Shown in pieces: positions 17,773-26,235 of a stretch of 64,000 nucleotides of DNA. Positions within the stretch are counted from its first letter, which is position 1. Each line of letters starts with the position of its first letter. The stretch lies in assembly GCA_045580875.1 (NCBI GenBank), contig JAZNOP010000051.1, forward strand, positions 36,641-100,640, written 5' to 3'. The notes beneath the pieces were generated by a model. The model was given only the letters and a program-made list of their open reading frames with translations. It did not search any database and was not told the origin of the DNA. Both the position numbers and the translations under genes were made by a program. The DNA is from SIG598 sp045580875 (GTDB lineage: Bacteria > Bacillota > Clostridia > Oscillospirales > Acutalibacteraceae).

Positions 17773-18267
17773 TTATGCCTCCTTTGCCGCAGAACGCAGT
17801 TCTCTGATGATAGCGACGGCTTTATCAGGGGTGAGAGAACCGTATGTATCATCGTTTATCATCATAACAGGTGACAGGCTGCAGCAGCCAAGGCAGGCAA
17901 CCATCTTCATTGTGAAAAGACCGTCGTCAGTCGTTTCTCCGTCGCTTATGCCCAGTTCCTCGCACAATGCTTTTTCGATGCGCTCAGAGCCGTTTACGTG
18001 GCAGGCAGTTCCCTGACAAAGCATGATAAGATACTTTCCGACCGGCTTGAGACTGAATTGTGCATAGAAGGTTGCAACACCCATCACGCGTGCCGGGGTG
18101 ACACCGATTTTTTCTGCAACATGATATATTACATCGACAGGAAGATATCCGTATATTTCCTGTGCATGCTGGAGAATTGTTATCAGATTTCCGGAATCAG
18201 AGCCATATTCTTCAAGAACAGGCTCAAGCAGGGTAAGATCGCTGTCAGAGCAGCAGTGGTCGCACAT
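17773..18267 (-). CDS. NuoE/HydC-like thioredoxin-fold [2Fe-2S] subunit
   Basis: This 164-residue protein holds one [2Fe-2S] cluster in a thioredoxin-like fold. The four ligands are in LCQGTACHV and the later ACLGCCSLSP segment. The N-terminal helical bundle LITILQHAQEIYGYLPVDV is typical of NuoE/HydC. It is the first gene of the three-subunit operon and has a clear AAGGAGG ribosome-binding site. It passes electrons to or from the NuoF-like FMN subunit. The upstream leader is AT-rich; I did not find a well-spaced promoter. Confidence 0.94.
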   Translation of the reverse strand: MCDHCCSDSDLTLLEPVLEEYGSDSGNLITILQHAQEIYGYLPVDVIYHVAEKIGVTPARVMGVATFYAQFSLKPVGKYLIMLCQGTACHVNGSERIEKALCEELGISDGETTDDGLFTMKMVACLGCCSLSPVMMINDDTYGSLTPDKAVAIIRELRSAAKEA

Positions 18268-18454
18268 TTTTGTAGCCTCCTTATTATAATATATAATGTA
18301 AATTCAATGCATAAATTTAATTATCGTACTCACCGCAGGATATGTCAAGAAAAACATCATTTATTTGTATTTGTTACTTAATGTATATAGAAATCCGCGG
18401 AAGCTGACTGGAAAAAGAAAATCAGAACAGATAATAAAAATACATGTCAGCTAC

Positions 18455-18483
18455 TTGACATGTTCGGGGAATGGTGGTATTAT
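18455..18483 (+). promoter_or_regulatory. Promoter of the T-box-trpB transcript
   Basis: TTGACA, 17-bp spacer, TATTAT. Transcription would begin near 18490, immediately before T-box stem I. Confidence 0.88.
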
Positions 18484-18489
18484 TAACCC

Positions 18490-18792
18490 AATTTAATATT
18501 TCAAACCGTTGAAGCGGAGATAACGGCAGTGGTGCCTCTACAGAGAGCCCGCGTTGCTGAGAGTCGGGTAAGAAACAAACTGTCAAATGGACCGCCGAGG
18601 GTGCAGTCAAATGCGTAAGCAAAGTATTCTGCAACGTGAAGGCATACGTTAGTTGCCGGGGATATGATGGTATCCTGCAAAAGAGCACTTGCAGTAAAAA
18701 CTGCAGTGAATTCAAGGTGGCACCGCGGATAATTTGATTTATTCGTCCTTGACAGAAGAGAGATGATTCTGTCGGGGGCGTTTTGTTTTTTT
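18490..18792 (+). ncRNA. T-box leader, probably tryptophan-specific
   Basis: A stem I region (18490-18600) precedes the conserved T-box sequence TTCAAGGTGGCACCGCGG at 18711-18728, which forms the antiterminator with uncharged tRNA. A competing terminator follows (CGTCCTTGACAG with CTGTCGGGGGCG, then TTTTGTTTTTTT; 18744-18792). The likely specifier codon is TGG at 18588-18590, followed by A. The downstream gene is trpB, which agrees with tRNA-Trp sensing. The T-box itself is secure; the exact specifier position is inferred. Confidence 0.93.
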
Positions 18793-18947
18793 GCCTTACA
18801 GACTGAATCGAGACCGATATCAGGGAGGTAACCGATATGCTGCTTACAAAACGATGGCGAAGCTGATGTAAAATCAGACCGTAAAATTTAGACCATAAAA
18901 TATTGATTGAATTTTTATAATTAAATTTATTTTTGGAGGATACTATT

Positions 18948-20165
18948 ATGAATTACAACGGAATCGATTTTGATACTTATTTCAAGAATTATCCCAGCGC
19001 TGACGGTTATTTCGGCAAGTACGGCGGGTGCTATATTTCTGATGATCTCAAAGCTGCCATGGCAGAAATAACTGAAGCATATTTCACTATCTGCAAGTCC
19101 AGCAAGTTTATCAGTGAGCTTCGCCGTATCCGCAAGGAGTTTCAGGGAAGACCCACTCCGATATCTCACCTTGAGAGACTCTCGGGTTCTCTTGGAAATG
19201 TTCAGCTCTATGTAAAGAGAGAAGACCTTAACCACACCGGTGCACACAAGCTCAACCACTGCATGGGTGAAGCTCTTCTTGCAAAATATATGGGCAAGAA
19301 GAAGGTTATCGCGGAGACCGCTGCAGGCCAGCACGGTGTCGCACTGGCAACTGCTGCTGCATACTTTGGTCTTGAATGTGACATCTATATGGGTTCTGTT
19401 GATATCAAGAAGCAGGCCCCGAATGTTGCAAGAATGAAGATACTTGGCGCTAATGTTGTTGAGGTCAAGGAAGGTCTTGCTACTCTCAAGGAAGCAGTTG
19501 ATGCTGCATTCAAGGCATACAGCGAGGAATACAAGGATTGTATCTATTGTATCGGTTCTGTTCTCGGACCGCACCCGTTCCCGATGATGGTCCGTGATTT
19601 CCAGAGCGTTGTCGGCATCGAGGCAAGAGAGCAGTTTATCGGTATGACCGGTGAGCTTCCTGATGCAGTTGTAGCCTGCGTTGGCGGTGGTTCGAACGCA
19701 ATGGGTATGTTCTCTGGATTCCTCAATGATCCTGTTGAAATTTACGGTGTTGAACCTCTTGGAAGAGGTACTGCTCTTGGTGATCATGCAGCAAGCCTTA
19801 AGTATGGTGAGGAAGGCATCATGCACGGATTCAACAGCCTGATGCTCAAGGATGAAAACGGTGACCCCGCTCCTGTTTACTCTGTGGCAAGCGGTCTTGA
19901 TTATCCTTCTTCCGGTCCTGAGCATGCGTTCCTGCACGACCTTGGCAGAGTCAAGTATGATGTTGTTGACGATGAGGAAACCGTAGATGCATTCTTCAAG
20001 CTTTCCAGACTTGAGGGCATCATTCCGGCAATTGAGAGTTCTCATGCAGTTGCTTACGCTATGAAGCTTGCAAAGCAGATGGGCAGAGGCTCTGTTCTTA
20101 TCTGCCTGTCCGGACGCGGAGACAAGGATATGGACTATATCATTGAAAAGTACGGCATCAGATAA
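18948..20165 (+). CDS. trpB: Tryptophan synthase beta subunit
   Basis: This 405-residue PLP enzyme condenses indole with serine to form tryptophan. The PLP lysine lies in HTGAHKLNHCMGEALLAKY. The phosphate-binding loop is CVGGGSNAMGMFSGF, and substrate-site residues are in ETAAGQHGVALATAAAYFG. It is a TrpB1-type sequence. GGAGGA eight bases before 18948 identifies the ATG; the TTG at 18933 lies within the ribosome-binding site. No trpA or other trp gene adjoins it, and the transcript ends at a terminator. The T-box in the leader ties expression to charged tRNA-Trp. Confidence 0.95.
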   Translation: MNYNGIDFDTYFKNYPSADGYFGKYGGCYISDDLKAAMAEITEAYFTICKSSKFISELRRIRKEFQGRPTPISHLERLSGSLGNVQLYVKREDLNHTGAHKLNHCMGEALLAKYMGKKKVIAETAAGQHGVALATAAAYFGLECDIYMGSVDIKKQAPNVARMKILGANVVEVKEGLATLKEAVDAAFKAYSEEYKDCIYCIGSVLGPHPFPMMVRDFQSVVGIEAREQFIGMTGELPDAVVACVGGGSNAMGMFSGFLNDPVEIYGVEPLGRGTALGDHAASLKYGEEGIMHGFNSLMLKDENGDPAPVYSVASGLDYPSSGPEHAFLHDLGRVKYDVVDDEETVDAFFKLSRLEGIIPAIESSHAVAYAMKLAKQMGRGSVLICLSGRGDKDMDYIIEKYGIR

Positions 20166-20190
20166 TTAAAACAATATGAATGATAAATTG

Positions 20191-20219
20191 AAAGGTGTCG
20201 CCTGCGGGCGGCACCTTTT
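20191..20219 (+). terminator. Terminator after trpB
   Basis: AAAGGTGTCGCC, a TGCG loop, GGCGGCACCTTTT; one G-U pair. Confidence 0.85.
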
Positions 20220-20245
20220 GCTGTGTAAAGTATTAAAGTAAAGTA

Positions 20246-20274
20246 TTGATTCATGTAGTTGTTGGGTGTATAAT
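20246..20274 (+). promoter_or_regulatory. Promoter of the metF-metH operon
   Basis: TTGATT, 17-bp spacer, TATAAT. The leader is only about 30 bases, so there is no room for a SAM riboswitch or methionine T-box. Confidence 0.85.
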
Positions 20275-20309
20275 AAATTAAATAATTATGCATTTGCGAG
20301 GGGAAAACA

Positions 20310-21188
20310 ATGAAAATAAAGGATTTGCTCAACTGCAGCACACTTTCTCTTTCGTTTGAGGTATTTCCGCCGAAGACAGAGACCAGCTTTGAAAGCGTTA
20401 AAAGCGCAACCGAGGAGATTGCCAAGCTTCGTCCTTCTTTCATGAGTGTCACATATGGCGCGGGCGGCGGAACAAGCAGATATACGCTCGATATTGCGAA
20501 AAATATCAAGGAGCTCTATGGTGTTCCTACACTTGCGCATCTTACCTGCATTTCATCAACAAAAGAAACTGTAAGAGAAAAAATAGCGCAGATCAGAGCT
20601 GCCGGAATTAAAAATGTGATGGCGCTGCGCGGAGATATTCCGGCAGAGCTTGAGGGCGCCGACCGCAGTGAATGGGATTATCAGCATGCGATTGATCTTA
20701 TACACGAACTCAAGTGTGCTGATCCGGAGTTCTGTATTGGCGGAGCTTGTTATCCTGAGATACACCCTGAAAGTGCTGACCAGCGTGAAGATATACGCCG
20801 GCTGAAGGAAAAGGTTGATGCTGGCTGTGATTTTCTTACCACGCAGATGTTTTTTGATAATAACCTTCTTTACAATTTCCTTTATAAAATACGCGAGGCA
20901 GGCATTACAGTGCCGGTAATTCCGGGTGTAATGCCCATAACAAATGCTAATCAGGTTGAACGTGCGATAAAGCTTTCCGGTTCATTTATGCCGCAGCGGT
21001 TCAAGAGTATAGTAGACAAATTCGGCTCAGATCCGGCGGCGATGAAGCAGGCTGGAATTGCTTATGCTACCGATCAGATAATAGATCTGTATGCAAACGG
21101 AATAACAAATGTTCATGTCTATTCCATGAATAAGCCCGATGTTGCAGCTACCATACAGCGCAATCTTTCTGATATTCTCGGCAAATGA
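20310..21188 (+). CDS. metF: Methylenetetrahydrofolate reductase
   Basis: This 292-residue FAD-binding TIM barrel reduces 5,10-methylene-THF to 5-methyl-THF. Family blocks are SFEVFPPKTE, SVTYGAGGG, HLTCISSTKE, ALRGDIP, and TTQMFFDN followed by VIPGVMPI. The ATG follows GCGAGGGGAAAAC. It is the first gene of a three-gene unit that makes the methyl donor, repairs the cobalamin enzyme and methylates homocysteine. The stop overlaps the next start (ATGATG). It lacks the C-terminal extension found in some Clostridial MetF/MetV fusions. Confidence 0.96.
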   Translation: MKIKDLLNCSTLSLSFEVFPPKTETSFESVKSATEEIAKLRPSFMSVTYGAGGGTSRYTLDIAKNIKELYGVPTLAHLTCISSTKETVREKIAQIRAAGIKNVMALRGDIPAELEGADRSEWDYQHAIDLIHELKCADPEFCIGGACYPEIHPESADQREDIRRLKEKVDAGCDFLTTQMFFDNNLLYNFLYKIREAGITVPVIPGVMPITNANQVERAIKLSGSFMPQRFKSIVDKFGSDPAAMKQAGIAYATDQIIDLYANGITNVHVYSMNKPDVAATIQRNLSDILGK

Positions 21189-21787
21189 TGAGTGTTATAC
21201 ACAACAGAAGCTTTAGTTTGCCTCCGGTATGTGAAAAAGAGGTACTCCGTTATGCCGGCTGCAGAGAGGCTGATCCGGATACGGAAAGGCTGATGCGCGA
21301 GTGTATCAAAGAAATCGAAGGCAGGATTGCTGGAAAAGTATGCTGGCGTGAGTTTCCGGCAGCAGTATGTGGCAGTATTTGTGACTTTGATTCCTTTCAG
21401 GTCAGTTCTGATAATCTTGCGATTAATCTGCGTGGGTGCAGCAGTGTAATTCTATTTGCTGCAACTGTCGGTGTAGATATGGATCGTGTAATTGTGCGGT
21501 ACAGCAGGATATCTCCGGCGAAGGCCCTAATGATGCAGGCTATCGGAGCGGAAAGAATAGAAGCGTTATGCGATGCTTTCTGCGAAGATATTGCAGACAG
21601 GCTGAATGTAAAGCTCAAGCCGAGATTTAGTCCGGGATACGGCGATTTGTCTATAGAAATACAGAAGGACATTTTTGCCGTGCTTGATTGTCCGAGACAG
21701 ATAGGTCTGACACTGAATGACAGTCTGCTTATGTCTCCGAGTAAATCGGTTACTGCGTTTATTGGAGTGCATGGCAGTTTTGATTAA
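21185..21787 (+). CDS. Methionine synthase reactivation-domain protein (stand-alone)
   Basis: This 200-residue protein corresponds to the C-terminal AdoMet-binding activation domain of MetH. The block PRFSPGYGDLSIEIQKDIF followed by GLTLNDSLLMSPSKSVTAFIG is the domain signature. It should reductively methylate cob(II)alamin on the companion MetH, which lacks this domain. The ATG overlaps the metF stop, and metH begins 48 bases downstream. The reductase that supplies the electron is not encoded in this operon. Confidence 0.9.
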   Translation: MMSVIHNRSFSLPPVCEKEVLRYAGCREADPDTERLMRECIKEIEGRIAGKVCWREFPAAVCGSICDFDSFQVSSDNLAINLRGCSSVILFAATVGVDMDRVIVRYSRISPAKALMMQAIGAERIEALCDAFCEDIADRLNVKLKPRFSPGYGDLSIEIQKDIFAVLDCPRQIGLTLNDSLLMSPSKSVTAFIGVHGSFD

Positions 21788-21835
21788 TACAAGACTGAAA
21801 ATAAAGCTGCAGTTTTGCAGGCTAAGAGGTGTGTT

Positions 21836-24244
21836 ATGAATTTTGCGGAGTTTCTCAGCGGTAATATCGTATATCTTGATGGCGGAATGGGGACACAGAT
21901 CCAGGCGCGCGGGCTGAAATCAGGAGAACTGCCTGAACGGTGGAATATAAGCCATCCGGATGTGATTTCTGAGATACACAAGGCGTATTATGATGCCGGA
22001 AGCAATGTTGTCTGTGCGAACACGTTTGGTGCAAATTCACTTAAGTTTGATGACAGTGAGCTTGAGGAGATAATCAAAGCCGCCGTTTCAAATGCAGACA
22101 GAGCAAGACAGGAGTCGACTTCTGAAAGGGAAAAGTTTGTTGCACTTGACGTCGGACCTACCGGCAAACTGCTCAGACCTCTTGGTGATCTTGATTTTGA
22201 AGATGCAGTTGAAATATTTGCTGAAACCATCAGAATTGGCGTGAAATATGGCGTTGACCTGATAATCATCGAAACGATGAATGACAGCTACGAAACCAAG
22301 GCGGCATTGCTTGCGGCAAAGGAAAACTGTGATCTTCCTGTAATAGTTACAAATGTCTATGGCGAAGACGGGAAGCTTATGACCGGTGCTGACCCGGCTG
22401 CCATGGTCGCAATGCTGGAGGGAATGGGTGCCAATGCGATAGGAGCAAACTGTTCACTCGGACCCGGACAGCTTCGCGGTGTGGTAAGAGAACTGTTGAG
22501 ATGCGCAAGTGTTCCGGTAGTGCTCAAACCCAATGCAGGTTTGCCGAAGTCTGTTGACGGAAAAACGGTCTACGATGTTTCGGTGGAAGAGTTTGCAGAT
22601 GAAGTTGCTCAGCTTGTGCGTGAGGGCGTTCGGGTTATAGGCGGCTGCTGCGGAACGACTCCGGAATATATAAAAGTGCTGAATGAAAGAACAACAGATA
22701 TTGCTCCTGTTGAGCTGACTGATAAAGGTCTCACGGTGGTATCGTCATATAATCATGCTGTGCAGTTCGGAGATGTCCCTGTTCTTATAGGAGAACGTAT
22801 TAATCCGACAGGAAAGAAACGCTTCAGGCAGGCTTTGATTGAGAATGATATTGATTATATTCTGGCTGAAGGAATAAAGCAGCAGGAAAAAGGCGTTCAT
22901 ATACTTGATGTCAATGTCGGTCTGCCTGATATAGATGAGGTTTCGATGCTGAAGAATGCTGTATGTGAACTTCAGGCAGTAATCGACCTTCCACTGCAGA
23001 TAGATACATCTGATCCGGTAGCCATGGAGACAGCTATGCGCCGGTATAACGGCAAAGCGATGATTAATTCAGTTAACGGAAAGACTGAAAGCATGGAAGC
23101 TATATTTCCGCTTGTAAAGAAATACGGCGGTCTTGTGGTGGCTCTTACCCTTGATGAAAACGGAATTCCTGCTGATGCAGAGGGCAGAGTCGCAATTGCG
23201 GAGAAGATAATCAGTAAGGCAGCGGAGTATGGAATAAGCAGGAAGGATATAATATTTGATACGCTGGCAATGACTATCAGCGCAGACAATAATGCAGCGA
23301 AGGCTACGCTGAAATCTCTTCGTACTATCAGAAGTGAGTTAGGCTGTCATACGTCCCTCGGTGTGTCAAATGTATCATTCGGTCTGCCGAATCGTGATGC
23401 TGTTAACAGTACGTTTTTTGCTATGGCGCTGGAAAACGGACTTTCAGCAGCAATTATGAATCCATATTCGTCAGATATGATGAAAACGTGGTACACATAC
23501 AATGCACTTAAGGGGCTGGATGAGAACTGTGCAGCATATATCGCTGCAGCAGTTTCTTTTGTTTCGCAGCCGGTTGTTACCGCCGTATCGGAACAAAAGG
23601 CGGCAGATGCTTCAGCGCAGGCATCCGAATTGCAGCGGGCGGTAGTAAAAGGGCTCAAAGATAAAGCTGCAGAAATAACTGCAAGGTTGCTGGAGAAAGT
23701 GGCTCCGCTGGATATCGTTAACGGAGAGATAATACCGGCGCTCAACATTGTCGGAGAAGGCTTTGAGAAAAAGACTGTGTACCTGCCGCAGCTTCTCATG
23801 AGTGCGGAGGCTGCAAAAAGTGCGTTTGAAGCGATAAAATCATTTATGTCCGACGGTGAAAAAACTGCCGGAAAGGGAATATTTGTTATTGCTACCGTGC
23901 ATGGAGATATTCACGATATCGGAAAGAATATAGTCAGACTCCTGCTCGAAAACTATGGCTTCGATGTTATTGACATGGGCAAGGATGTTCCGCCTCAGGA
24001 TATTGTTGATGCGGTTGTATCATATCATGCGCCGCTTGCGGGGTTGAGCGCATTGATGACGACGACTGTTCCGGCGATGGAAGAAACAATAAAACTTCTC
24101 AGAGAGACAGCTCCGTGGTGCAAGGTGATTGTTGGCGGTGCTGTTCTGAATCAGGAATATGCAGACCGCATAGGTGCTGATAAATATGCAAAAGACGCAA
24201 TGGAAGCCGTGCGCTATGCAGAGTTGATTACAGCAGGCAGTTGA
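21836..24244 (+). CDS. metH: Cobalamin-dependent methionine synthase (without reactivation domain)
   Basis: The protein has 802 residues. Residues 1 to about 290 are the homocysteine-binding barrel with zinc ligands in GANCSLGPGQL and GGCCGTTPEYI. About 310-570 is the methyl-THF (pterin) barrel, starting IGERINPTGKKRFRQAL. About 590-800 is the cap and B12-binding module with the cobalt-ligand histidine in VHGDIHDIGKNIV. It is shorter than the roughly 1200-residue E. coli enzyme because the activation domain is a separate upstream gene. A frame extension to 21815 exists, but GAGG at 21824-21829 favours ATG 21836. A terminator follows. Confidence 0.95.
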   Translation: MNFAEFLSGNIVYLDGGMGTQIQARGLKSGELPERWNISHPDVISEIHKAYYDAGSNVVCANTFGANSLKFDDSELEEIIKAAVSNADRARQESTSEREKFVALDVGPTGKLLRPLGDLDFEDAVEIFAETIRIGVKYGVDLIIIETMNDSYETKAALLAAKENCDLPVIVTNVYGEDGKLMTGADPAAMVAMLEGMGANAIGANCSLGPGQLRGVVRELLRCASVPVVLKPNAGLPKSVDGKTVYDVSVEEFADEVAQLVREGVRVIGGCCGTTPEYIKVLNERTTDIAPVELTDKGLTVVSSYNHAVQFGDVPVLIGERINPTGKKRFRQALIENDIDYILAEGIKQQEKGVHILDVNVGLPDIDEVSMLKNAVCELQAVIDLPLQIDTSDPVAMETAMRRYNGKAMINSVNGKTESMEAIFPLVKKYGGLVVALTLDENGIPADAEGRVAIAEKIISKAAEYGISRKDIIFDTLAMTISADNNAAKATLKSLRTIRSELGCHTSLGVSNVSFGLPNRDAVNSTFFAMALENGLSAAIMNPYSSDMMKTWYTYNALKGLDENCAAYIAAAVSFVSQPVVTAVSEQKAADASAQASELQRAVVKGLKDKAAEITARLLEKVAPLDIVNGEIIPALNIVGEGFEKKTVYLPQLLMSAEAAKSAFEAIKSFMSDGEKTAGKGIFVIATVHGDIHDIGKNIVRLLLENYGFDVIDMGKDVPPQDIVDAVVSYHAPLAGLSALMTTTVPAMEETIKLLRETAPWCKVIVGGAVLNQEYADRIGADKYAKDAMEAVRYAELITAGS

Positions 24245-24254
24245 CGGTAAATGT

Positions 24255-24297
24255 AAAACGCATCTGACGACAGAGTTGTCTCAGATGCGTTTTTTTA
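24255..24297 (+). terminator. Terminator after metH
   Basis: AAAACGCATCTGA pairs with TCAGATGCGTTTTTTT. Confidence 0.92.
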
Positions 24298-24367
24298 TGT
24301 CTGATTTTCTGTATGCTGTTCTGCGCTGAAAAATTGAAATTTGAAAGTGATGTTAACATTATTTGTG

Positions 24368-24396
24368 TTGAATTGCAAACAATGAGGAACTATAAT
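24368..24396 (+). promoter_or_regulatory. Promoter of pncB
   Basis: TTGAAT, 17-bp spacer, TATAAT. It leaves an AT-rich leader of about 75 bases before the start codon. Confidence 0.8.
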
Positions 24397-24475
24397 GTAA
24401 AATGCGATGGAATTTTTACTTGTCTGATCTTTATAATAGATATTATATTAATAGAACAGAAAGCTGGCGATAAAG

Positions 24476-25933
24476 ATGAACAACAGAGACAGAATGGTAA
24501 ACATGACCATGCTGACTGATTTTTATGAGCTGACTATGGCGAATGGTTATCTTAGAAGCGGTCTTGCAGATGATATAGGTTATTTTGATGCTTTCTTCCG
24601 TAGTGTACCAGATGATGGCGGCTTTGCGATAATGGGCGGACTCGAACAGATAATTGAATACTTTCAGAATCTGAGATTTTCAGAAGAGGATATTGATTAC
24701 CTTCGCTCCAAAAATATTTTCTCGGAGGAATTCCTTGAGTATCTTTCGAATTTCAGATTTACCTGCGATGTGTGGTCTGTACCGGAGGGAACAGTAATTT
24801 TTCCGAATGAACCGGTTATCAAGGTTGTCGGACCTGTAATACAGGCACAGTTTGTCGAAACTGCAGTGCTTCTCATGTTCAATCATCAGTCCCTGATTGC
24901 AACAAAGGCAAACAGAATAGTCAGAGCAGCACATGGCAGAGCCGTGCTTGAATTTGGCTCAAGACGCGCACACGGTGCAGATGCGGCAATAACAGGTGCA
25001 CGTGCAGCGTATATAGGCGGCTGTGCCGGTACTGCCTGCACAATAACAGATGTGATATATGGTGTGCCGGCAACGGGAACAATGGCGCATTCATGGGTGC
25101 AGATGTTTGATGAGGAAATAGATGCGTTCCGTGCGTATGCCAGAGAATATCCCAATAATTGCGTGCTGCTGGTTGATACCTATGACACTCTGAGATCAGG
25201 TGTTCCAAATGCCATCAAAGTGTTCGATGAGGTTCTTACTCCGCTTGGCTGCAGACCGAAAGGTATTCGAATTGACAGCGGTGACATTTCATATCTTGCG
25301 GGCAAGGCACGTGAGATGCTTGATGCTGCCGGATACAGTGATTGTACTATATGTGCTTCAAATTCACTTGATGAGCAGATAATCCGCGAGATGCTTCACA
25401 ACGGGGCAAAGGTCGATACATTTGGCGTGGGTGAGAGGCTCATTACTTCTGCATCGAATTCTACCTTTGGTGGAGTATACAAGCTTGCTGCTGTAGACCG
25501 AGAGGGCAGACATATACCGAAAATCAAGATAAGTGAAAATGTATCCAAGATGACATGGCCTGGAGATAAAAATGTATGGCGTCTGTTTGACCGGGAGACG
25601 GGCAAGGCTATTGCTGATGTTGTTACCCTGGCTGATGAGGTTATCGATGACACTCAGCCTTACGAGATATTTGATGCACAGTTTACATGGAAGCGCAAGT
25701 TGTGTGAAAACTTCCGTGCAGAGCGGCTGCTTCAGCGTATATTCGATAAAGGCGAACTTGTGTATGAAATTCCTTCACTGCAGCAGGTGAGAGAACACTG
25801 TGAACAGAGCGTCGGCACCTTATGGAAAGAGGTAACCAGATTTGAAAATCCCCATAAGTATTATGTGGATTATTCGCAGAAACTCTGGGATCTCAGACAG
25901 GAACTCATAAAGCAAAAGAAAACCAGACATTAA
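24476..25933 (+). CDS. pncB: Nicotinate phosphoribosyltransferase
   Basis: This 485-residue enzyme joins nicotinate to PRPP to salvage NAD. It shows LTDFYELTMANGYLRSG at the N terminus, the EFGSRRAHGADAA block with the family's basic residues, GTMAHSWVQMF with the regulatory histidine region, and FGVGERLITS near the phosphate site. The length matches the bacterial NAPRTase type. It is monocistronic with its own promoter. The ribosome-binding site is weak (AAAGCTGG), and an ATG a few codons in is an alternative start. Confidence 0.95.
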   Translation: MNNRDRMVNMTMLTDFYELTMANGYLRSGLADDIGYFDAFFRSVPDDGGFAIMGGLEQIIEYFQNLRFSEEDIDYLRSKNIFSEEFLEYLSNFRFTCDVWSVPEGTVIFPNEPVIKVVGPVIQAQFVETAVLLMFNHQSLIATKANRIVRAAHGRAVLEFGSRRAHGADAAITGARAAYIGGCAGTACTITDVIYGVPATGTMAHSWVQMFDEEIDAFRAYAREYPNNCVLLVDTYDTLRSGVPNAIKVFDEVLTPLGCRPKGIRIDSGDISYLAGKAREMLDAAGYSDCTICASNSLDEQIIREMLHNGAKVDTFGVGERLITSASNSTFGGVYKLAAVDREGRHIPKIKISENVSKMTWPGDKNVWRLFDRETGKAIADVVTLADEVIDDTQPYEIFDAQFTWKRKLCENFRAERLLQRIFDKGELVYEIPSLQQVREHCEQSVGTLWKEVTRFENPHKYYVDYSQKLWDLRQELIKQKKTRH

Positions 25934-26017
25934 TTAAACAGGACGAACAGCTCCAAACAAAGCGGTTCGTCCTGAAAATAACATATTGAATTTATTTCGG
26001 ATAATTGATGACTGTGC

Positions 26018-26128
26018 TTACTGTCCAACGCATGAATAAAGAACAGTCATAAAAAGGCTTCCGACCATAAGAAAGGCAAGAAAAACGCACATGATTCTTA
26101 TGAAGAGCTTCTGATGTTTGCCTGACAT
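26018..26128 (-). CDS. Small single-helix membrane protein (DUF4044-like), 36 residues
   Basis: A 36-residue minus-strand frame starts MSGKHQKLFIRIMC and continues as one hydrophobic helix (VFLAFLMVGSLFMTVLYS). A basic N terminus before one membrane helix is the layout of the small DUF4044-type proteins of Firmicutes (resemblance, not proof). AAAGG lies about 12 bases before the ATG. It fills an otherwise empty 300-base gap and is transcribed away from the YibE/F gene. The function is unknown. Confidence 0.5.
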   Translation of the reverse strand: MSGKHQKLFIRIMCVFLAFLMVGSLFMTVLYSCVGQ

Positions 26129-26235
26129 TGCTTTACACGACCTTTCATGTAAGATGTTACTAATTATACATCAAGCATAGTGTGAATGCAAGGGGAAGTT
26201 ATCAGCAGAAAAGTCGGAACGATGAGGTGTGAACA

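Noticed and set aside
13965..18267. [FeFe] hydrogenase operon
   Set aside because: No HydA with an H-cluster cysteine pattern is present; the third subunit has an NfnB-like core.
18927..20045. Open frame antisense to trpB (372 codons)
   Set aside because: Shadow of a highly biased gene; no start signals.
20220..20309. SAM riboswitch or methionine T-box upstream of metF
   Set aside because: The promoter lies only about 35 bases before the start codon, leaving no room, and no motif is present.
25939..25974. Terminator after pncB
   Set aside because: An imperfect repeat (CAGGACGAAC/GTTCGTCCTG) has no T-run on the plus strand; too weak to list.
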